Notes: a model not told the origin generated them from the letters alone. A stretch of DNA of 64,000 bases from Thalassoglobus neptunius (GCF_007859735.1 NZ_SIHI01000001.1:1814341-1878340); one strand, 5' to 3'. Numbered from the stretch's first letter, positions 43,500 to 53,364 are shown. Made by a program: numbers and translations.

Positions 43500-43628
43500 T
43501 TATGCGAGCTTCTTGGCACAGGTCTTACAGCGAACCCGTTTGCCTTTCTTTCCGACAACGACTCCGCACTTGGGGCATCGCTTCTGCTTCCGTTCCTTCT
43601 TCAGCTTTGTTCGCGGTCTCAGTACCAT
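43500..43628 (-). CDS. 42-residue basic zinc-ribbon protein
   Basis: A very small protein. It reads MVLRPRTKLKKERKQK and then a compact zinc ribbon with C18-x2-C21 and C34-x2-C37, ending KKLA. AAAGG lies about nine bases before the ATG. The size, charge and Cys spacing resemble small ribosomal-type zinc ribbons, but it is not bL36 or bL32. It is divergent from the kinase gene. It is short enough to be missed by length-filtered gene calling. Function unknown. Confidence 0.6.
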   Translation of the reverse strand: MVLRPRTKLKKERKQKRCPKCGVVVGKKGKRVRCKTCAKKLA

Positions 43629-43875
43629 CTCAGCAACCTTTAGCTTTCTTTCACAGTATTTTGAGTGCTCCCAATCGAGAACGATGGCGAGCAAGCCAGC
43701 AAGTTATCGTATGAGGCAACTCGCTTCAACGTCGACCGTGGAATCCTTTGTACAGTATCCGGTTAAAGTCCACACAGCTCGAATTCCAGAGTTGTCCGAC
43801 GCGCAACCTTTCCACATTCCTCACTCTTTGCCATGATAACCTCACTACCTTGGCCGAATTGACGGATAGTTTTCC

Positions 43876-45411
43876 ATGGCGGAATCTGATTCCAACCTCC
43901 CCGATGAACAAACGAATGTCGATGACACTACATCGATGCCGCCTTCTTTTTCCGCATCGGGAGAGATGGTCCCCCAAACGGATTCGATTCTTGATGACTT
44001 CCGGCTGCTTCGGCGGTTGGGAAAAGGAGGAATGGCAGAAGTCTGGCTGGCCGAGCAAGAATCTCTGAAGAGAAACGTTGCTCTGAAGTTGCTTCGTCCT
44101 GATCTCACGGAAGATCAAACCTATGTCGCCAGATTTCAGGCAGAAGCCAAGGCAGCGGCAGGTCTGAACCATCCCAATATCGTTCAGGTCTATACGGTCG
44201 GCGAAAATCACGGTCAGTATTTTATTGCTCAGGAGTACGTCGAAGGGGCTACTCTCAAGAGTTTTATTCAGAAGAAGGGGCCTCTCGAGCCCAAGCTCGG
44301 ACTGCGGATCATGCGGCAGGTGGCGTCCGCTCTGCGTTCAGCTGCCGAGAAAGGGATCGTTCATCGGGACATCAAACCCGAAAACATCATGCTCAACCGC
44401 AAGGGCGAAGCAAAAGTGGCCGATTTCGGGTTGGCACAGCTGCAGGGAGGCGAGCGGCTCAACCTGACACAGGAAGGTGTCACGATGGGGACGCCTCTGT
44501 ATATGAGTCCGGAACAGGTTAGCGGAAGAAAACTGGATCAGCGGAGCGACATCTACTCGTTCGGGATCACGAGCTACTACATGTTCGCGGGGCATCCTCC
44601 GTTTGAGGGGGAAAATGCCGTCAGCGTTGCTGTGAAGCACTTGCATGAGACGCCCACGCCACTCGAAGAGATTCGACCGGACCTTCCCAAGGTCATCTGT
44701 CAGGTCATCAACAGGATGACTGAAAAGAGTCCTGATGACCGGTATGCGTCAGCGGAAGATGTACTCAACGATGTTCGCAAGATTGCCAAAGCTCTCGAAA
44801 CCGGTGACTCGGTCAACGATCTTTTCGCCGATTCTGCCCCCTCCGCAAACGCGTTCCCGACGAACCGACCTGCGGCAGTTCTGACACTGCTTTGCATTCT
44901 TGCAGCACTTGCTTCGGCCGGGGTCAGTCTTGCCACACGTCAAACGATTCCGGAAGCGAATCCGAATCTAATTCATTCCTCGATACCAAAAATGGATTCG
45001 GCGCGTGAGCAGTTTATTGACGCAATGTTTCGCGTTGACAGTGAAGATGCATTCAAGGCAGTCATCCAATACCATCCGACCGACACCGGATACGTCAACC
45101 GGGCGCACGAGCAACTCGCTTTGCAGTACCTGCACGATCCAAACCGAAAAGCGGATGCGGAACGTCAGCTGAATCTGCTTCGGGATATTCAGACAGAAGA
45201 GTACATTACGAAGGCGCGGATTGGGAAAGCGTACCTTTCGGCAATCGAAGGGAACATTTCGCTGGCCAAGTCAACATTGGCGGCGCTTCCCGCAGACTAT
45301 CAGGATCGGTTGAGCGAAAGCTGGCGTCAGCGTGAGGAAGACGCTCGACGCATTATCAGTGAGTCTGAGGAATCCTCTCAAAATCGTGTGCCCGAAGACT
45401 CCTCGTCTTAA
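43876..45411 (+). CDS. Membrane-anchored Ser/Thr protein kinase
   Basis: A 511-residue PknB-type kinase. A 40-residue acidic N terminus precedes the kinase domain: glycine loop GKGGMAEV (49-56), Lys71, HRD at 163-165 with DIKPEN, DFG at 183-185 and the MSPEQ activation-segment end. A hydrophobic helix at about 333-353 places the C-terminal part, which reads as a helical TPR-like region, on the other side of the membrane. Large numbers of such kinases are characteristic of planctomycetes. Targets unknown. Confidence 0.93.
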   Translation: MAESDSNLPDEQTNVDDTTSMPPSFSASGEMVPQTDSILDDFRLLRRLGKGGMAEVWLAEQESLKRNVALKLLRPDLTEDQTYVARFQAEAKAAAGLNHPNIVQVYTVGENHGQYFIAQEYVEGATLKSFIQKKGPLEPKLGLRIMRQVASALRSAAEKGIVHRDIKPENIMLNRKGEAKVADFGLAQLQGGERLNLTQEGVTMGTPLYMSPEQVSGRKLDQRSDIYSFGITSYYMFAGHPPFEGENAVSVAVKHLHETPTPLEEIRPDLPKVICQVINRMTEKSPDDRYASAEDVLNDVRKIAKALETGDSVNDLFADSAPSANAFPTNRPAAVLTLLCILAALASAGVSLATRQTIPEANPNLIHSSIPKMDSAREQFIDAMFRVDSEDAFKAVIQYHPTDTGYVNRAHEQLALQYLHDPNRKADAERQLNLLRDIQTEEYITKARIGKAYLSAIEGNISLAKSTLAALPADYQDRLSESWRQREEDARRIISESEESSQNRVPEDSSS

Positions 45412-45471
45412 ATTCAAAGTGCCATCTCCGTTTGTGCTTTGGACTCACTCTCCCCAGAAAAAACAGATGCT

Positions 45472-46254
45472 ATGACCGATGTCATTGAGGGTAGTTTGTA
45501 TGACTATCCCAAATACTACGATCTCTTGTTCGGCTTCGACTGGAAAGCGGAGTGCGACTTCCTCGAAAGCTGTTTTGACCGATACGCGAAGTGTCAGGTC
45601 AAACGTCTCTTCGAACCGGCCTGTGGAACAGGTCGACTGATGATCAAACTCGCTCAGCGTGGCTACGAAGTTGCGGGCAATGACCTGAATCCTCATGCGG
45701 TCGAGTACTGCAATGACCGTCTCGTGCGGTTCGGATTTCCGGCGAGTGCGGTCGTGGAAGACATGAGCGATTTCTCAGTGAAGAGGAAGTTTCACGCCGC
45801 CTTCAACATGATCAACAGTTTTCGCCATCTGGAAACCGAACGAAAAGCGACTGACCATTTCCAGTGTGTGGCCAACGCTCTCGTGAAGGGGGGGCTGTAT
45901 ATCCTGGGAGTCCATCTGATTCCAGCGGCTGGCAATCGAATGGAACAGGAATCGTGGGTGGCCCGGCGTGGCAATTTACAAGTCAACTCACACATGTGGT
46001 GCAAGGAACTCGATCTCAAAGGACGGAATGAAAAACTCGGAATGACTCTCGATGTTTATACGCCAACGTCCCATCGACAGATTCGCGATGAAATGAATTA
46101 CCGGACTTACACCGCCAAACAAATGCAGAAGCTGTTCTCGAGAGTTCCTGAAATCGAAGTCGCCGCAGTGCATGACTTTTCTTATGACGTTTCCGAGACA
46201 ACGGAACTTAACGAGACATCGGAAGACATCGTTTACATTCTCCGCAAGAGGTGA
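45472..46254 (+). CDS. Class I SAM-dependent methyltransferase
   Basis: A 260-residue soluble enzyme. The SAM-binding motif LFEPACGTGRLMIKLA and the acidic GNDLNPHAVEYC strand end are clear, followed by motif II FHAAFNMINSFRHL. The family acts on small molecules or proteins, and the substrate cannot be inferred. ATG 45472 is preferred over a TTG at 45439. It is followed nine bases later by the DedA-like gene, so the two are probably co-transcribed. Confidence 0.85.
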   Translation: MTDVIEGSLYDYPKYYDLLFGFDWKAECDFLESCFDRYAKCQVKRLFEPACGTGRLMIKLAQRGYEVAGNDLNPHAVEYCNDRLVRFGFPASAVVEDMSDFSVKRKFHAAFNMINSFRHLETERKATDHFQCVANALVKGGLYILGVHLIPAAGNRMEQESWVARRGNLQVNSHMWCKELDLKGRNEKLGMTLDVYTPTSHRQIRDEMNYRTYTAKQMQKLFSRVPEIEVAAVHDFSYDVSETTELNETSEDIVYILRKR

Positions 46255-46263
46255 GAGTTCGGC

Positions 46264-46953
46264 GTGCATCATCTGCGGAAACAATTTGTGATCCTTTGCC
46301 TCTGCCTGCTTGCGTCGACGCTTCCCTTTCTGATTCTGGGCGAGTCGTTCGAAAATGAAATCCGGTCGTGGTTTGAACAGTCGTGGTCGCCGCCCGCACG
46401 TTTCGGACTGATTGTCGCGCTGTTGGCACTGGATATCTTTCTTCCCATCCCATCGAGCGCTGTGAGCACCTATGGTGGGGCTGTCTTGGGGTTCGGGTGG
46501 GCGACACTTGCGTCCTGGTTGGGGCTCATGCTAGGAAATCTGGTGGGATTTCACTCTGCAAAATTCGTCGGAGCTCGATTCGTTCAACGGATGACAGATC
46601 AACGAGATCGCCAGGTTGTGGACCAAGTTCAGGAGCGTCTGGCGATCTGGTCTGTGGCTGTGACCCGGCCGCTGCCGATTCTCGCTGAAGCGACGATTCT
46701 TCTGTTCGGCGCGATGCGTGTTCCGTTTTCTCTTATCCTTTTTCCGTTGATTGTGGCGAATCTGGTCATCGCGGCGAGCTACTCTGCAATCGGAGCGTTG
46801 GCGATTCAGTACGACGTCACGGTGTGGGTGATCATCGGTTCCGTCGTTTTTCCCGTGGCACTGACCTGGCTCGTGCGAAAGCATCTCGATCCGGGCGTTC
46901 TTTCTCATCCTCAAGCCTTGGAAGACTCTCATGCGAGCCGTTCTGGTCACTGA
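46264..46953 (+). CDS. DedA/VTT-domain membrane protein
   Basis: A 229-residue polytopic inner-membrane protein. It has a signal-anchor-like first helix, a P-I-P-S-S re-entrant-type motif (LDIFLPIPSSAVSTYGGA), GLMLGNLVGFHSAKFVG and a second proline-rich TRPLPILAEATILLFGA, the hallmark of the VTT/DedA fold involved in lipid flipping. The start is GTG 46264. The 3' end overlaps the dehydrogenase start by 23 bases, indicating an operon with the preceding methyltransferase. Confidence 0.85.
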   Translation: MHHLRKQFVILCLCLLASTLPFLILGESFENEIRSWFEQSWSPPARFGLIVALLALDIFLPIPSSAVSTYGGAVLGFGWATLASWLGLMLGNLVGFHSAKFVGARFVQRMTDQRDRQVVDQVQERLAIWSVAVTRPLPILAEATILLFGAMRVPFSLILFPLIVANLVIAASYSAIGALAIQYDVTVWVIIGSVVFPVALTWLVRKHLDPGVLSHPQALEDSHASRSGH

Positions 46954-47881
46954 CCATCAAGTCCGATTCGATGCAGAATATTCGGCACACTCTCGGAATG
47001 ACTGTGTTGAAGTGGATGTGATCCAAGCCGGAGTTTGTGAAACGGACTTGCAGTTGATTCGCGGGTACATGGGCTTTGAGGGAGTGCTCGGGCACGAGTT
47101 CATCGGCATTGCGAGAAGTGGTCAATTCGCCGGGGAACGGGTTGTGGGAGAGATCAATTGTGCGTGCCGCACTTGCCCGACCTGTGAAGCGGGACTTCCA
47201 ACTCATTGCCCAAACCGCACGGTGATTGGAATCCTCAATCACGACGGAGCATTCGCTGATACGGTCTGGGTTCCTGAAGAGAATCTTCATGCCGTTCCGG
47301 ATTCGGTCGACGACGACAACGCTGTATTCACTGAGCCAATCGCTGCTGCGTTTCAGATTCCTTTTCAACTCGACCTGAGTGGATTTCAGAGTCCCGTTGT
47401 GCTGGGTGATGGACGACTGGGAAATCTTTGCGCACAAGTGATCGCGGCACACGGAAAGTCTCCGCTGGTCGTCGGGAAACATGTCCAGAAACTCGAACGT
47501 CTCAAGAAGCTCGGAATTGCGACTCAACTTTTGGATGACGTTGAGGAGAAACGCATTGCCGATCTTGTCGTGGACTGCACTGGCTCTCCCTTTGGGCTGT
47601 TGACCGCCTTTCAGATTTGTGTCCCGCGAGGGACGATCGTGATGAAGTCGACCTTTGCCGGGGAAACTGGTCCGAATCTCGCCCCGCATGTGATTGACGA
47701 ATTCACAATGGTCGGCTCGCGCTGTGGTCCATTCGCTCAGGCAATCGATGCGCTGGCTCGAATGCAAATTTCCGTGAGTGACCTGATCACAGCGCGGTAT
47801 GCTTTGGAAGACTCAATAACTGCATTGGAAACAGCCCAGAAGAAGGACCAGTTGAAGGTCATTCTTGACGTGCAGAATTGA
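46931..47881 (+). CDS. Zinc-binding medium-chain alcohol dehydrogenase
   Basis: A 316-residue MDR-family dehydrogenase. Catalytic-zinc ligands Cys36 (GVCETD) and His55-Glu56 (LGHEFIG) and a structural-zinc cluster (C79-C82-C85-C93 within CACRTCPTCEAG) are visible, with a Rossmann segment VLGDGRLGNLCAQV. It is somewhat shorter than typical ADH. It overlaps the DedA-like gene by 23 bases. The last codons (DVQN) and stop lie inside the first copy and a half of a 13-bp tandem array, so the C terminus may have been altered by repeat expansion. Confidence 0.9.
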   Translation: MRAVLVTDHQVRFDAEYSAHSRNDCVEVDVIQAGVCETDLQLIRGYMGFEGVLGHEFIGIARSGQFAGERVVGEINCACRTCPTCEAGLPTHCPNRTVIGILNHDGAFADTVWVPEENLHAVPDSVDDDNAVFTEPIAAAFQIPFQLDLSGFQSPVVLGDGRLGNLCAQVIAAHGKSPLVVGKHVQKLERLKKLGIATQLLDDVEEKRIADLVVDCTGSPFGLLTAFQICVPRGTIVMKSTFAGETGPNLAPHVIDEFTMVGSRCGPFAQAIDALARMQISVSDLITARYALEDSITALETAQKKDQLKVILDVQN

Positions 47882-47996
47882 CGTGCAGAATTGACGTGCA
47901 GAATTGACGTGCAGAATTGACGTGCAGAATTGACGTGCAGAATTGACGTGCAGAATTGACGTGCAGAATTGACGTGCAGAATTGACGTGCAGAATT
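47867..47996. repeat. Tandem array, ten copies of a 13-bp unit
   Basis: GACGTGCAGAATT is repeated ten times without interruption or mismatch. The first copy encodes the DVQN end of the dehydrogenase, and the stop TGA spans the first and second copies. Since 13 is not a multiple of three, all frames are sampled; the minus strand has no stop in any frame. There are no spacers, so it is not a CRISPR array. Confidence 0.97.
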
Positions 47997-48040
47997 GACT
48001 CGATTCGGAAACAGCGGCACGTCGCGTCGAACCGCACGCT

Positions 48041-49324
48041 TTAGTTTCGTTCGAGGCCATGAATTTCGAATGGAACCGGCAGAAACGTCAAGAGTTCAGG
48101 CATTCCGTAGGTCAAGTGAGTTGCTTCTGCGCCCGTTGGAAAGCGAACTTCCAGTGAATGGAGGAGCCCCCGACGCGAGAGGAGTTCGATGCGCGTTGGG
48201 GACGTGACCTGCCCGTCGTTCTGGTGCAATTTCACGTCGCGATGAAGCAAGCCGAGACGATGCGAACGGAGTTCATCGGCATTGTGAGGTAGCTGAACAC
48301 TCAATCGGACGATCGTTTCATCAGGCGTTCGGGAAATTCCTTCAAGACGAACGCGATTGTCGGGAGTTTGTTCTCGACTGTTGAGGGCGACGGTGATTGG
48401 CTCTCTGCGTGCTGCACAGAAGAGAGTGATAAAGCCCGAAGCATTTACTGGGAACTCAATGGTTTCGCTGTTCGTTTGAAAGTCGACCGTGAAGACCGCC
48501 GTGCGTCCTCCTCGGAACAGAAGCTCGTGCCCAGCGTCCGGGTTGAAGGGCGTCGCTGTGAGAGTTTCGTTGGAGAGTTCGAAGTCTCTGTCGAAAACTT
48601 GTGCGAAGAATGGAACGACCTGAGGCTCAACATCGAGTCGAAATTCGACGCGAATCAATTGACCTCGCCGTCGCTGACGGAATCCTTGCCGCTGACGTTG
48701 AACAGTGCCACCGATCCGAACGCACTTGACGTAATCGGCCACGTCATAGCGTGTCCTTTCACTGGTGGAAAGCACGACCGATTGCGAGGACGTGCGCCAG
48801 CCGAGATCGTTGTGCAAACAGACATCATCGATCACTTGCCAGAACGGGATGTCGTCACCGTGAAATTGAATTCGTCGTGACAAACTCGGCGGATCGGTGA
48901 CCACCTCGTTGCCGGTTGCTTCGGTGAGGTTTCGAATGAATTCCTGGATCCCGATTCCCTGGGACGCTTCGAAACTGAAACGGGTTCCTTCAAGCGTTTC
49001 GGTCGCTGCGGTCTTGCGGATGGCAAGGCGAATCCGATCCAAATGAATTGCGATGACGGGATCGTCCGTCGGGAACTCCTCAAGAGCGGGGATGGCCTGT
49101 TCCCCGAGTTGGATCAATGATCGTTCCGCCTGGACTCGTTCCGCTCGCGATGGGCTGTCGAGCTGAGAAATCAGTTGGGAGACTTTCTTTTCGTCAGGAA
49201 CGCTCTCACGGTCATCGTCTGCCGCACACCGGAACTCGTTGATTTCGGCGCAGGAAATGATCAACGTGAGGAGAACAAGCCGGAAGGTCCAACGGAAACA
49301 GGGCATTGTTTCAGCATAATTCAT
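48041..49324 (-). CDS. Secreted protein of unknown function
   Basis: A 427-residue protein with an N-terminal hydrophobic segment (FRLVLLTLIISCAEI) compatible with a signal peptide; the Cys in LIISCAE could be a lipidation site, but the lipobox is poor. Residues 45-105 are helical and HEAT-like (ISQLDSPSRAERVQAERSL), followed by a long beta-rich domain without recognised motifs. ATG 49324 or ATG 49306 can both start it. It is convergent with the dehydrogenase gene across the 13-bp array. Similar planctomycete proteins are uncharacterised. Confidence 0.6.
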   Translation of the reverse strand: MNYAETMPCFRWTFRLVLLTLIISCAEINEFRCAADDDRESVPDEKKVSQLISQLDSPSRAERVQAERSLIQLGEQAIPALEEFPTDDPVIAIHLDRIRLAIRKTAATETLEGTRFSFEASQGIGIQEFIRNLTEATGNEVVTDPPSLSRRIQFHGDDIPFWQVIDDVCLHNDLGWRTSSQSVVLSTSERTRYDVADYVKCVRIGGTVQRQRQGFRQRRRGQLIRVEFRLDVEPQVVPFFAQVFDRDFELSNETLTATPFNPDAGHELLFRGGRTAVFTVDFQTNSETIEFPVNASGFITLFCAARREPITVALNSREQTPDNRVRLEGISRTPDETIVRLSVQLPHNADELRSHRLGLLHRDVKLHQNDGQVTSPTRIELLSRRGLLHSLEVRFPTGAEATHLTYGMPELLTFLPVPFEIHGLERN

Positions 49325-49433
49325 TCAATCCGAAAAATCATTCCATTTGATGGAGCCGAACTTGAGGTCGCTTCCGCGCAGACGGGCTTAGCATTCTACG
49401 TTTGTCTGACGCGTTCCAAGTCCGGGGACCTCA

Positions 49434-50552
49434 ATGATTTTTCTACGAATTGTGTTCTGTCTGCTCGTGATGCCAGCCTTGTTGCTCTCTTCGGCGTACG
49501 GGGCAGGGCAGGTGGAACTCACGACCCCCGAGGGAACTTATGTCGGGAAACCGTTGGTTCATGATCGAGGATTGAGTTGGTTGGCCCATTCGGACGGGAG
49601 CTATTCCCGCATCGAATTGCAGAAGGTCACAGGTGCGAGAAAGTATCCTGATCCGTTTCGCGCAGAGTCATCGATTGCGATGAGAACCCGACTCCAGAAG
49701 GAGTTGGGACACGATTACGAAGTAGCGACTCGTGGACAGTTTGTTGTCGCGGGACCGAAAGGCCGAGCGAAAAAGTACGCCGAGTTGCTCGATAAGATGG
49801 CCCGAGCATTTTCGCTCTATGCTTCCCGACGAAAACTTCCGACGATCCGCGCAGAGTTTCCGCTGCTGGTTCAAGTCTTCAGCAAACGATCCGAGTTTGA
49901 CGCCTACTGCGAGAGCGATGAAGTCCCACCGAACGGGCTGATTCGGGGTTATTACCATCCCTCGACGAATCGCATCGCTCTCTATGAACGTCCTTCGCAA
50001 ACCCCGAAGTATCGAACGGTGCCCACCAGACGAAATTCACGCTCCACAGATAGTGAACTCGATCCAGCGATGGTTCAAACACTTCTTCACGAAGGCATTC
50101 ATCAACTCGCTTTCAATTCTGGGCTGCACTCACGAATCGGTGCGAACCCTCGCTGGGTTGTCGAAGGCTTTGCCGAGATGATGGAAGGAGACGGGACCTT
50201 CGACGAGAAACAGTTTCGGGGAGAGGCTGCATTGAACCCGCAACGACTGCACCACTTTCGGGCCTATTTGTCGCAAGCGAGGCAAGAAACAATCTCTCAG
50301 TTTATCGCCGATGATGAAGTCTACTTTCGCCGGAAAATCCTGAATGCATACAGCCAGGCGTGGGCGCTGAGCTATTTTCTGGCCGAGACTCGACCGTCAA
50401 AATACGCGGCCTATTTGAAGATCATTTCGACGAGAGACTCACTCGATCGAGAATATTCCGCGACCGAACGTCTCAGCGATTTTCGAAAAGCGTTCGGGAA
50501 CGACATCGACTGGCTTGAGGTTCAGTTCGTTCGATTTATCGAAGGATTGTGA
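49434..50552 (+). CDS. Secreted DUF1570 protein with HExxH motif
   Basis: A 372-residue exported protein. The signal peptide (IVFCLLVMPALLLSSAYG) is followed by a region of about 170 residues and then a DUF1570-type domain with HEGIH (His219, Glu220, His223) in LLHEGIHQLAFNSG and Glu244 in VVEGFAEMMEG, the third-ligand position of a gluzincin-type metalloprotease. Zinc protease activity is plausible but unproven for this family. It is convergent with the CxxCH gene, whose stop lies two bases away. Confidence 0.8.
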   Translation: MIFLRIVFCLLVMPALLLSSAYGAGQVELTTPEGTYVGKPLVHDRGLSWLAHSDGSYSRIELQKVTGARKYPDPFRAESSIAMRTRLQKELGHDYEVATRGQFVVAGPKGRAKKYAELLDKMARAFSLYASRRKLPTIRAEFPLLVQVFSKRSEFDAYCESDEVPPNGLIRGYYHPSTNRIALYERPSQTPKYRTVPTRRNSRSTDSELDPAMVQTLLHEGIHQLAFNSGLHSRIGANPRWVVEGFAEMMEGDGTFDEKQFRGEAALNPQRLHHFRAYLSQARQETISQFIADDEVYFRRKILNAYSQAWALSYFLAETRPSKYAAYLKIISTRDSLDREYSATERLSDFRKAFGNDIDWLEVQFVRFIEGL

Positions 50553-50553
50553 G

Positions 50554-53178
50554 TCATTTCAAGTTCTCAAGGAATGCAACGAGATCCTGAAATTCTCCAA
50601 CCGTCATGGATTGAACGAGGCCATCTGGCATCAGAGATTTCGGAGAGGCAGCGTAGTCTTCGATTTCATGAGACTTAAAGTACAGGTTGTCGCCGGATTC
50701 CGAGATCATCGCAATTGCTCCCCCGGACTTGTGGTCGAGTTGAAGTCCACGATGGATTTTCCCGTCGGTCGTCGCGACCATCCATGCCTGATATTGCGGA
50801 GGAAACTCTGCGGAGGGTTCCAGCACTGAGTGAATGATTTGTTGTCGAGATTTTGAAAGCGAAACCTGACTGAGATCGGGGCCGAGAATGCCGCCTCGTC
50901 CATCCACAGTATGGCACTTGAAACATCCGACTCGTTCGGTGAAGAAGACTCGTCGACCGCGTTTCGCGTCCCCTCCCAAAAGTGTGAGCTTCGTCCATTC
51001 CTCTCGATTGTCGGGCCGAGCAGCGACGTCGGTTTCTGAGAATCCATTCTCTTCACGAGGACCGGAAATCCTCTCTCGGACGACTGGGGACAACTCTTGC
51101 AGGTCAATTCGTTCAAGGCATTCCTGGGCGTGCAGCCGGTCAAACCAGGCACGAAACGTTCTTGCTGCTTCAATCGCAACGGATTCATTCTCATCGAGCA
51201 AGAGAGGGAGCAATCGTTCCGGGTTGTCGACGCTGACGGTGCTGATGGCGAGAAGAGCTTCACATCTTAATTCGGAAGGCACTGAGTCATCCATGCAAAT
51301 CCCCTCCAGCTCTTCGATGAGTGAGGGATATTGCGCTAACGGGAGTTCGGCTAGTTTTCGAACCGCAGCTAGTGCGAGCTGTTGGTGTTCACTCCGCAAT
51401 TGTTGCGTCAGCCAATCGCGTTCTGATTTGATGCTGGAAAGATCAAAGAAGCGAACCGCGTGAGCCTGGACTGATTCTGAAAACTCCGGACTCCTGGCGA
51501 CCTTTACCAGAAGTGCTGCGGTCGATGGTCGTGTGAGTTGACTTGACTTGGCGGAGGCACGAGTTTGATAGGCCTCGATGAATTTTGCATCCAGATTCTG
51601 AACAGCGGCCAGATAAGTCGCGAACAGTTGAGTACTGACGTCTTGGCGAGTGATGGCAGCTTCCAGATCGTCAAGCAACTCGACGTTCATCGATTCCCCA
51701 GCCCAGACGAGCGCTGCCAGACGAATCTTTTCCGACGGATCCTTGAGCCATCGGCGAATCGACGGGACGTCGTTGGGTTGTCGAAGACGCTGCGCCAGCA
51801 ACGCTCCTAATCGCACGCTTTCGCTGACATCACTGGAAAGCCGGTCGTCGAAACTCTTCTCGTCGAGATGCGCGACCCGTTGAACTGCGACATGCCTGAG
51901 CATTGGCGAATCAGATTGAAGAGCCTGGATGATTTCCTCTCGGTCGTCTGTCTCGGAAATCTCATTCGCGTGCGCTTGCCACGGATTCGTCAGTGGTGGA
52001 TCAAACTTCTGATGAGGGGCGATCGACGGTTCTGTGCTGATGTTCGAAATACGCCAGATGCGGCCCCGTCCATGGTTGGGGTAATTCACAAGCACCCAGT
52101 CCGTCAGATACATGTTACCGTGAGAGTCGCAGTCGAGTGCGACCGGGCGGAAGTCTTTTCCTCCGGACATGAACAGCGATTTGTCGGTGACAACCAGACC
52201 ATCCGGTTCGGTCTTGAGTGTGAATCGCTCGATCGAGTTTTCATTCCAGACTGAGACGAGAACACTCTCCGAGTAATCCAGCGGAAAACTGGACCGCCGA
52301 CAATCAATGACGGAACACGGAGCTTCCCCGGTCCCTGCAAGAAACGGCAAAGTGCCGGGTAAAGATCCATCCCAACCCTGAAAAGGATGATTGCCGCTCC
52401 CTCCGTAAAGCGATCGATATCCGTAGTCGCCTCCCTTGAGGACATGGACGAGACGATTGGGGCCTCGCGCATCGGGGTCGTTGTCAACGAGCAGAAGGTT
52501 GCCCAGATGGTCAAACTTCAAGTCGAAGGGATTCCAGAATCCGGTCGCGAATTCTTCGAGTTGCGTTCCGTCGGGGCGACATCGAACAACATTGCCGCCA
52601 TCACCATAGCCGGAGACTTCGGAGTCATCGGTTCCGACGAATCGATAGCTTTTTGATCCCGTATTTCCGCGAGCAACATACATCCAGCCGTCACGATCGA
52701 ACGTGATTCCGAGGAGGCTGTTGTGAGCATAACGTTCGTCGGTCTCGAGAGTCAGGATTGTTTCGACCCTTTCAGAGCGGCCATCGCGATCTTCATCACG
52801 AATCTTAAGAACGTTCCTCGCACAGACCACGTAGAGTTCGCCGTCAGGAGAGAACGCAAGACTCATCGCCTGATTGATTCCCTCCGCACACACGAACGAA
52901 TCATCCGCTTTTCCATCGTGATCGCGGTCGAAGAAGACCTTAATTCGATCTCCTTTCGGTCCGGAATAATTCGCAGGTGGATGATGCGTGTGTGACTCGA
53001 TGACGAAGATTCGATCCTGTGAATCAATCGCCATTCCAATCGGAGTCACAATTTCCGGATCTTCTGTAAAGAGCGTCACCTGCAATCGATCGTCGTGAAC
53101 CACTGGAGGTTGTTGTGCCAGAGCGATCAGGGAGATCGAGTTCACCAGAAAAGTGATGACTGCGGTTCTTGTGCGCAT
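50554..53178 (-). CDS. PVC-type haem-binding CxxCH protein with propeller and HEAT repeats
   Basis: An 874-residue exported protein. Signal peptide (VITFLVNSISLIALA); an N-terminal six-bladed propeller domain (PVVHDDRLQVTLF, FATGFWNPFDLKFDHLGNL) of the glucose/sorbosone dehydrogenase-like type; a HEAT-like helical middle; and a C-terminal cytochrome c domain with the single haem motif CFKCH in RVGCFKCHTVDGRGG. Proteins of this build are typical of Planctomycetes and Verrucomicrobia and are expected to transfer electrons in the periplasm or at the cell surface. ATG 53178 follows AGGGAG; the 41 upstream codons lack a leader. Confidence 0.9.
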   Translation of the reverse strand: MRTRTAVITFLVNSISLIALAQQPPVVHDDRLQVTLFTEDPEIVTPIGMAIDSQDRIFVIESHTHHPPANYSGPKGDRIKVFFDRDHDGKADDSFVCAEGINQAMSLAFSPDGELYVVCARNVLKIRDEDRDGRSERVETILTLETDERYAHNSLLGITFDRDGWMYVARGNTGSKSYRFVGTDDSEVSGYGDGGNVVRCRPDGTQLEEFATGFWNPFDLKFDHLGNLLLVDNDPDARGPNRLVHVLKGGDYGYRSLYGGSGNHPFQGWDGSLPGTLPFLAGTGEAPCSVIDCRRSSFPLDYSESVLVSVWNENSIERFTLKTEPDGLVVTDKSLFMSGGKDFRPVALDCDSHGNMYLTDWVLVNYPNHGRGRIWRISNISTEPSIAPHQKFDPPLTNPWQAHANEISETDDREEIIQALQSDSPMLRHVAVQRVAHLDEKSFDDRLSSDVSESVRLGALLAQRLRQPNDVPSIRRWLKDPSEKIRLAALVWAGESMNVELLDDLEAAITRQDVSTQLFATYLAAVQNLDAKFIEAYQTRASAKSSQLTRPSTAALLVKVARSPEFSESVQAHAVRFFDLSSIKSERDWLTQQLRSEHQQLALAAVRKLAELPLAQYPSLIEELEGICMDDSVPSELRCEALLAISTVSVDNPERLLPLLLDENESVAIEAARTFRAWFDRLHAQECLERIDLQELSPVVRERISGPREENGFSETDVAARPDNREEWTKLTLLGGDAKRGRRVFFTERVGCFKCHTVDGRGGILGPDLSQVSLSKSRQQIIHSVLEPSAEFPPQYQAWMVATTDGKIHRGLQLDHKSGGAIAMISESGDNLYFKSHEIEDYAASPKSLMPDGLVQSMTVGEFQDLVAFLENLK

Positions 53179-53364
53179 GATGCAAATGCTCCCTTGTGTC
53201 GCCGCTTGAACTGTGTGCCCAGGTTCTTGGAATTCTGCCCGTGCAAAGTTCCGAAGACAATGCTTTGGAGGAAAATCACAGGGCGGCTGTGACTCGCTCA
53301 CGCGATGGCCAACAGATTCCGGAAAGTCCCCACGAAGAAGGATACCTGTGTCGAATCAGATCGA

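Noticed and set aside
47867-47996. CRISPR array
   Set aside because: The 13-bp units are directly adjacent with no spacers, and no cas gene is present.
47737-48060. Minus-strand repeat-encoded frames of up to 107 codons across the 13-bp array
   Set aside because: They exist only because the repeat unit has no stop on that strand; part of the frame is antisense to the dehydrogenase.
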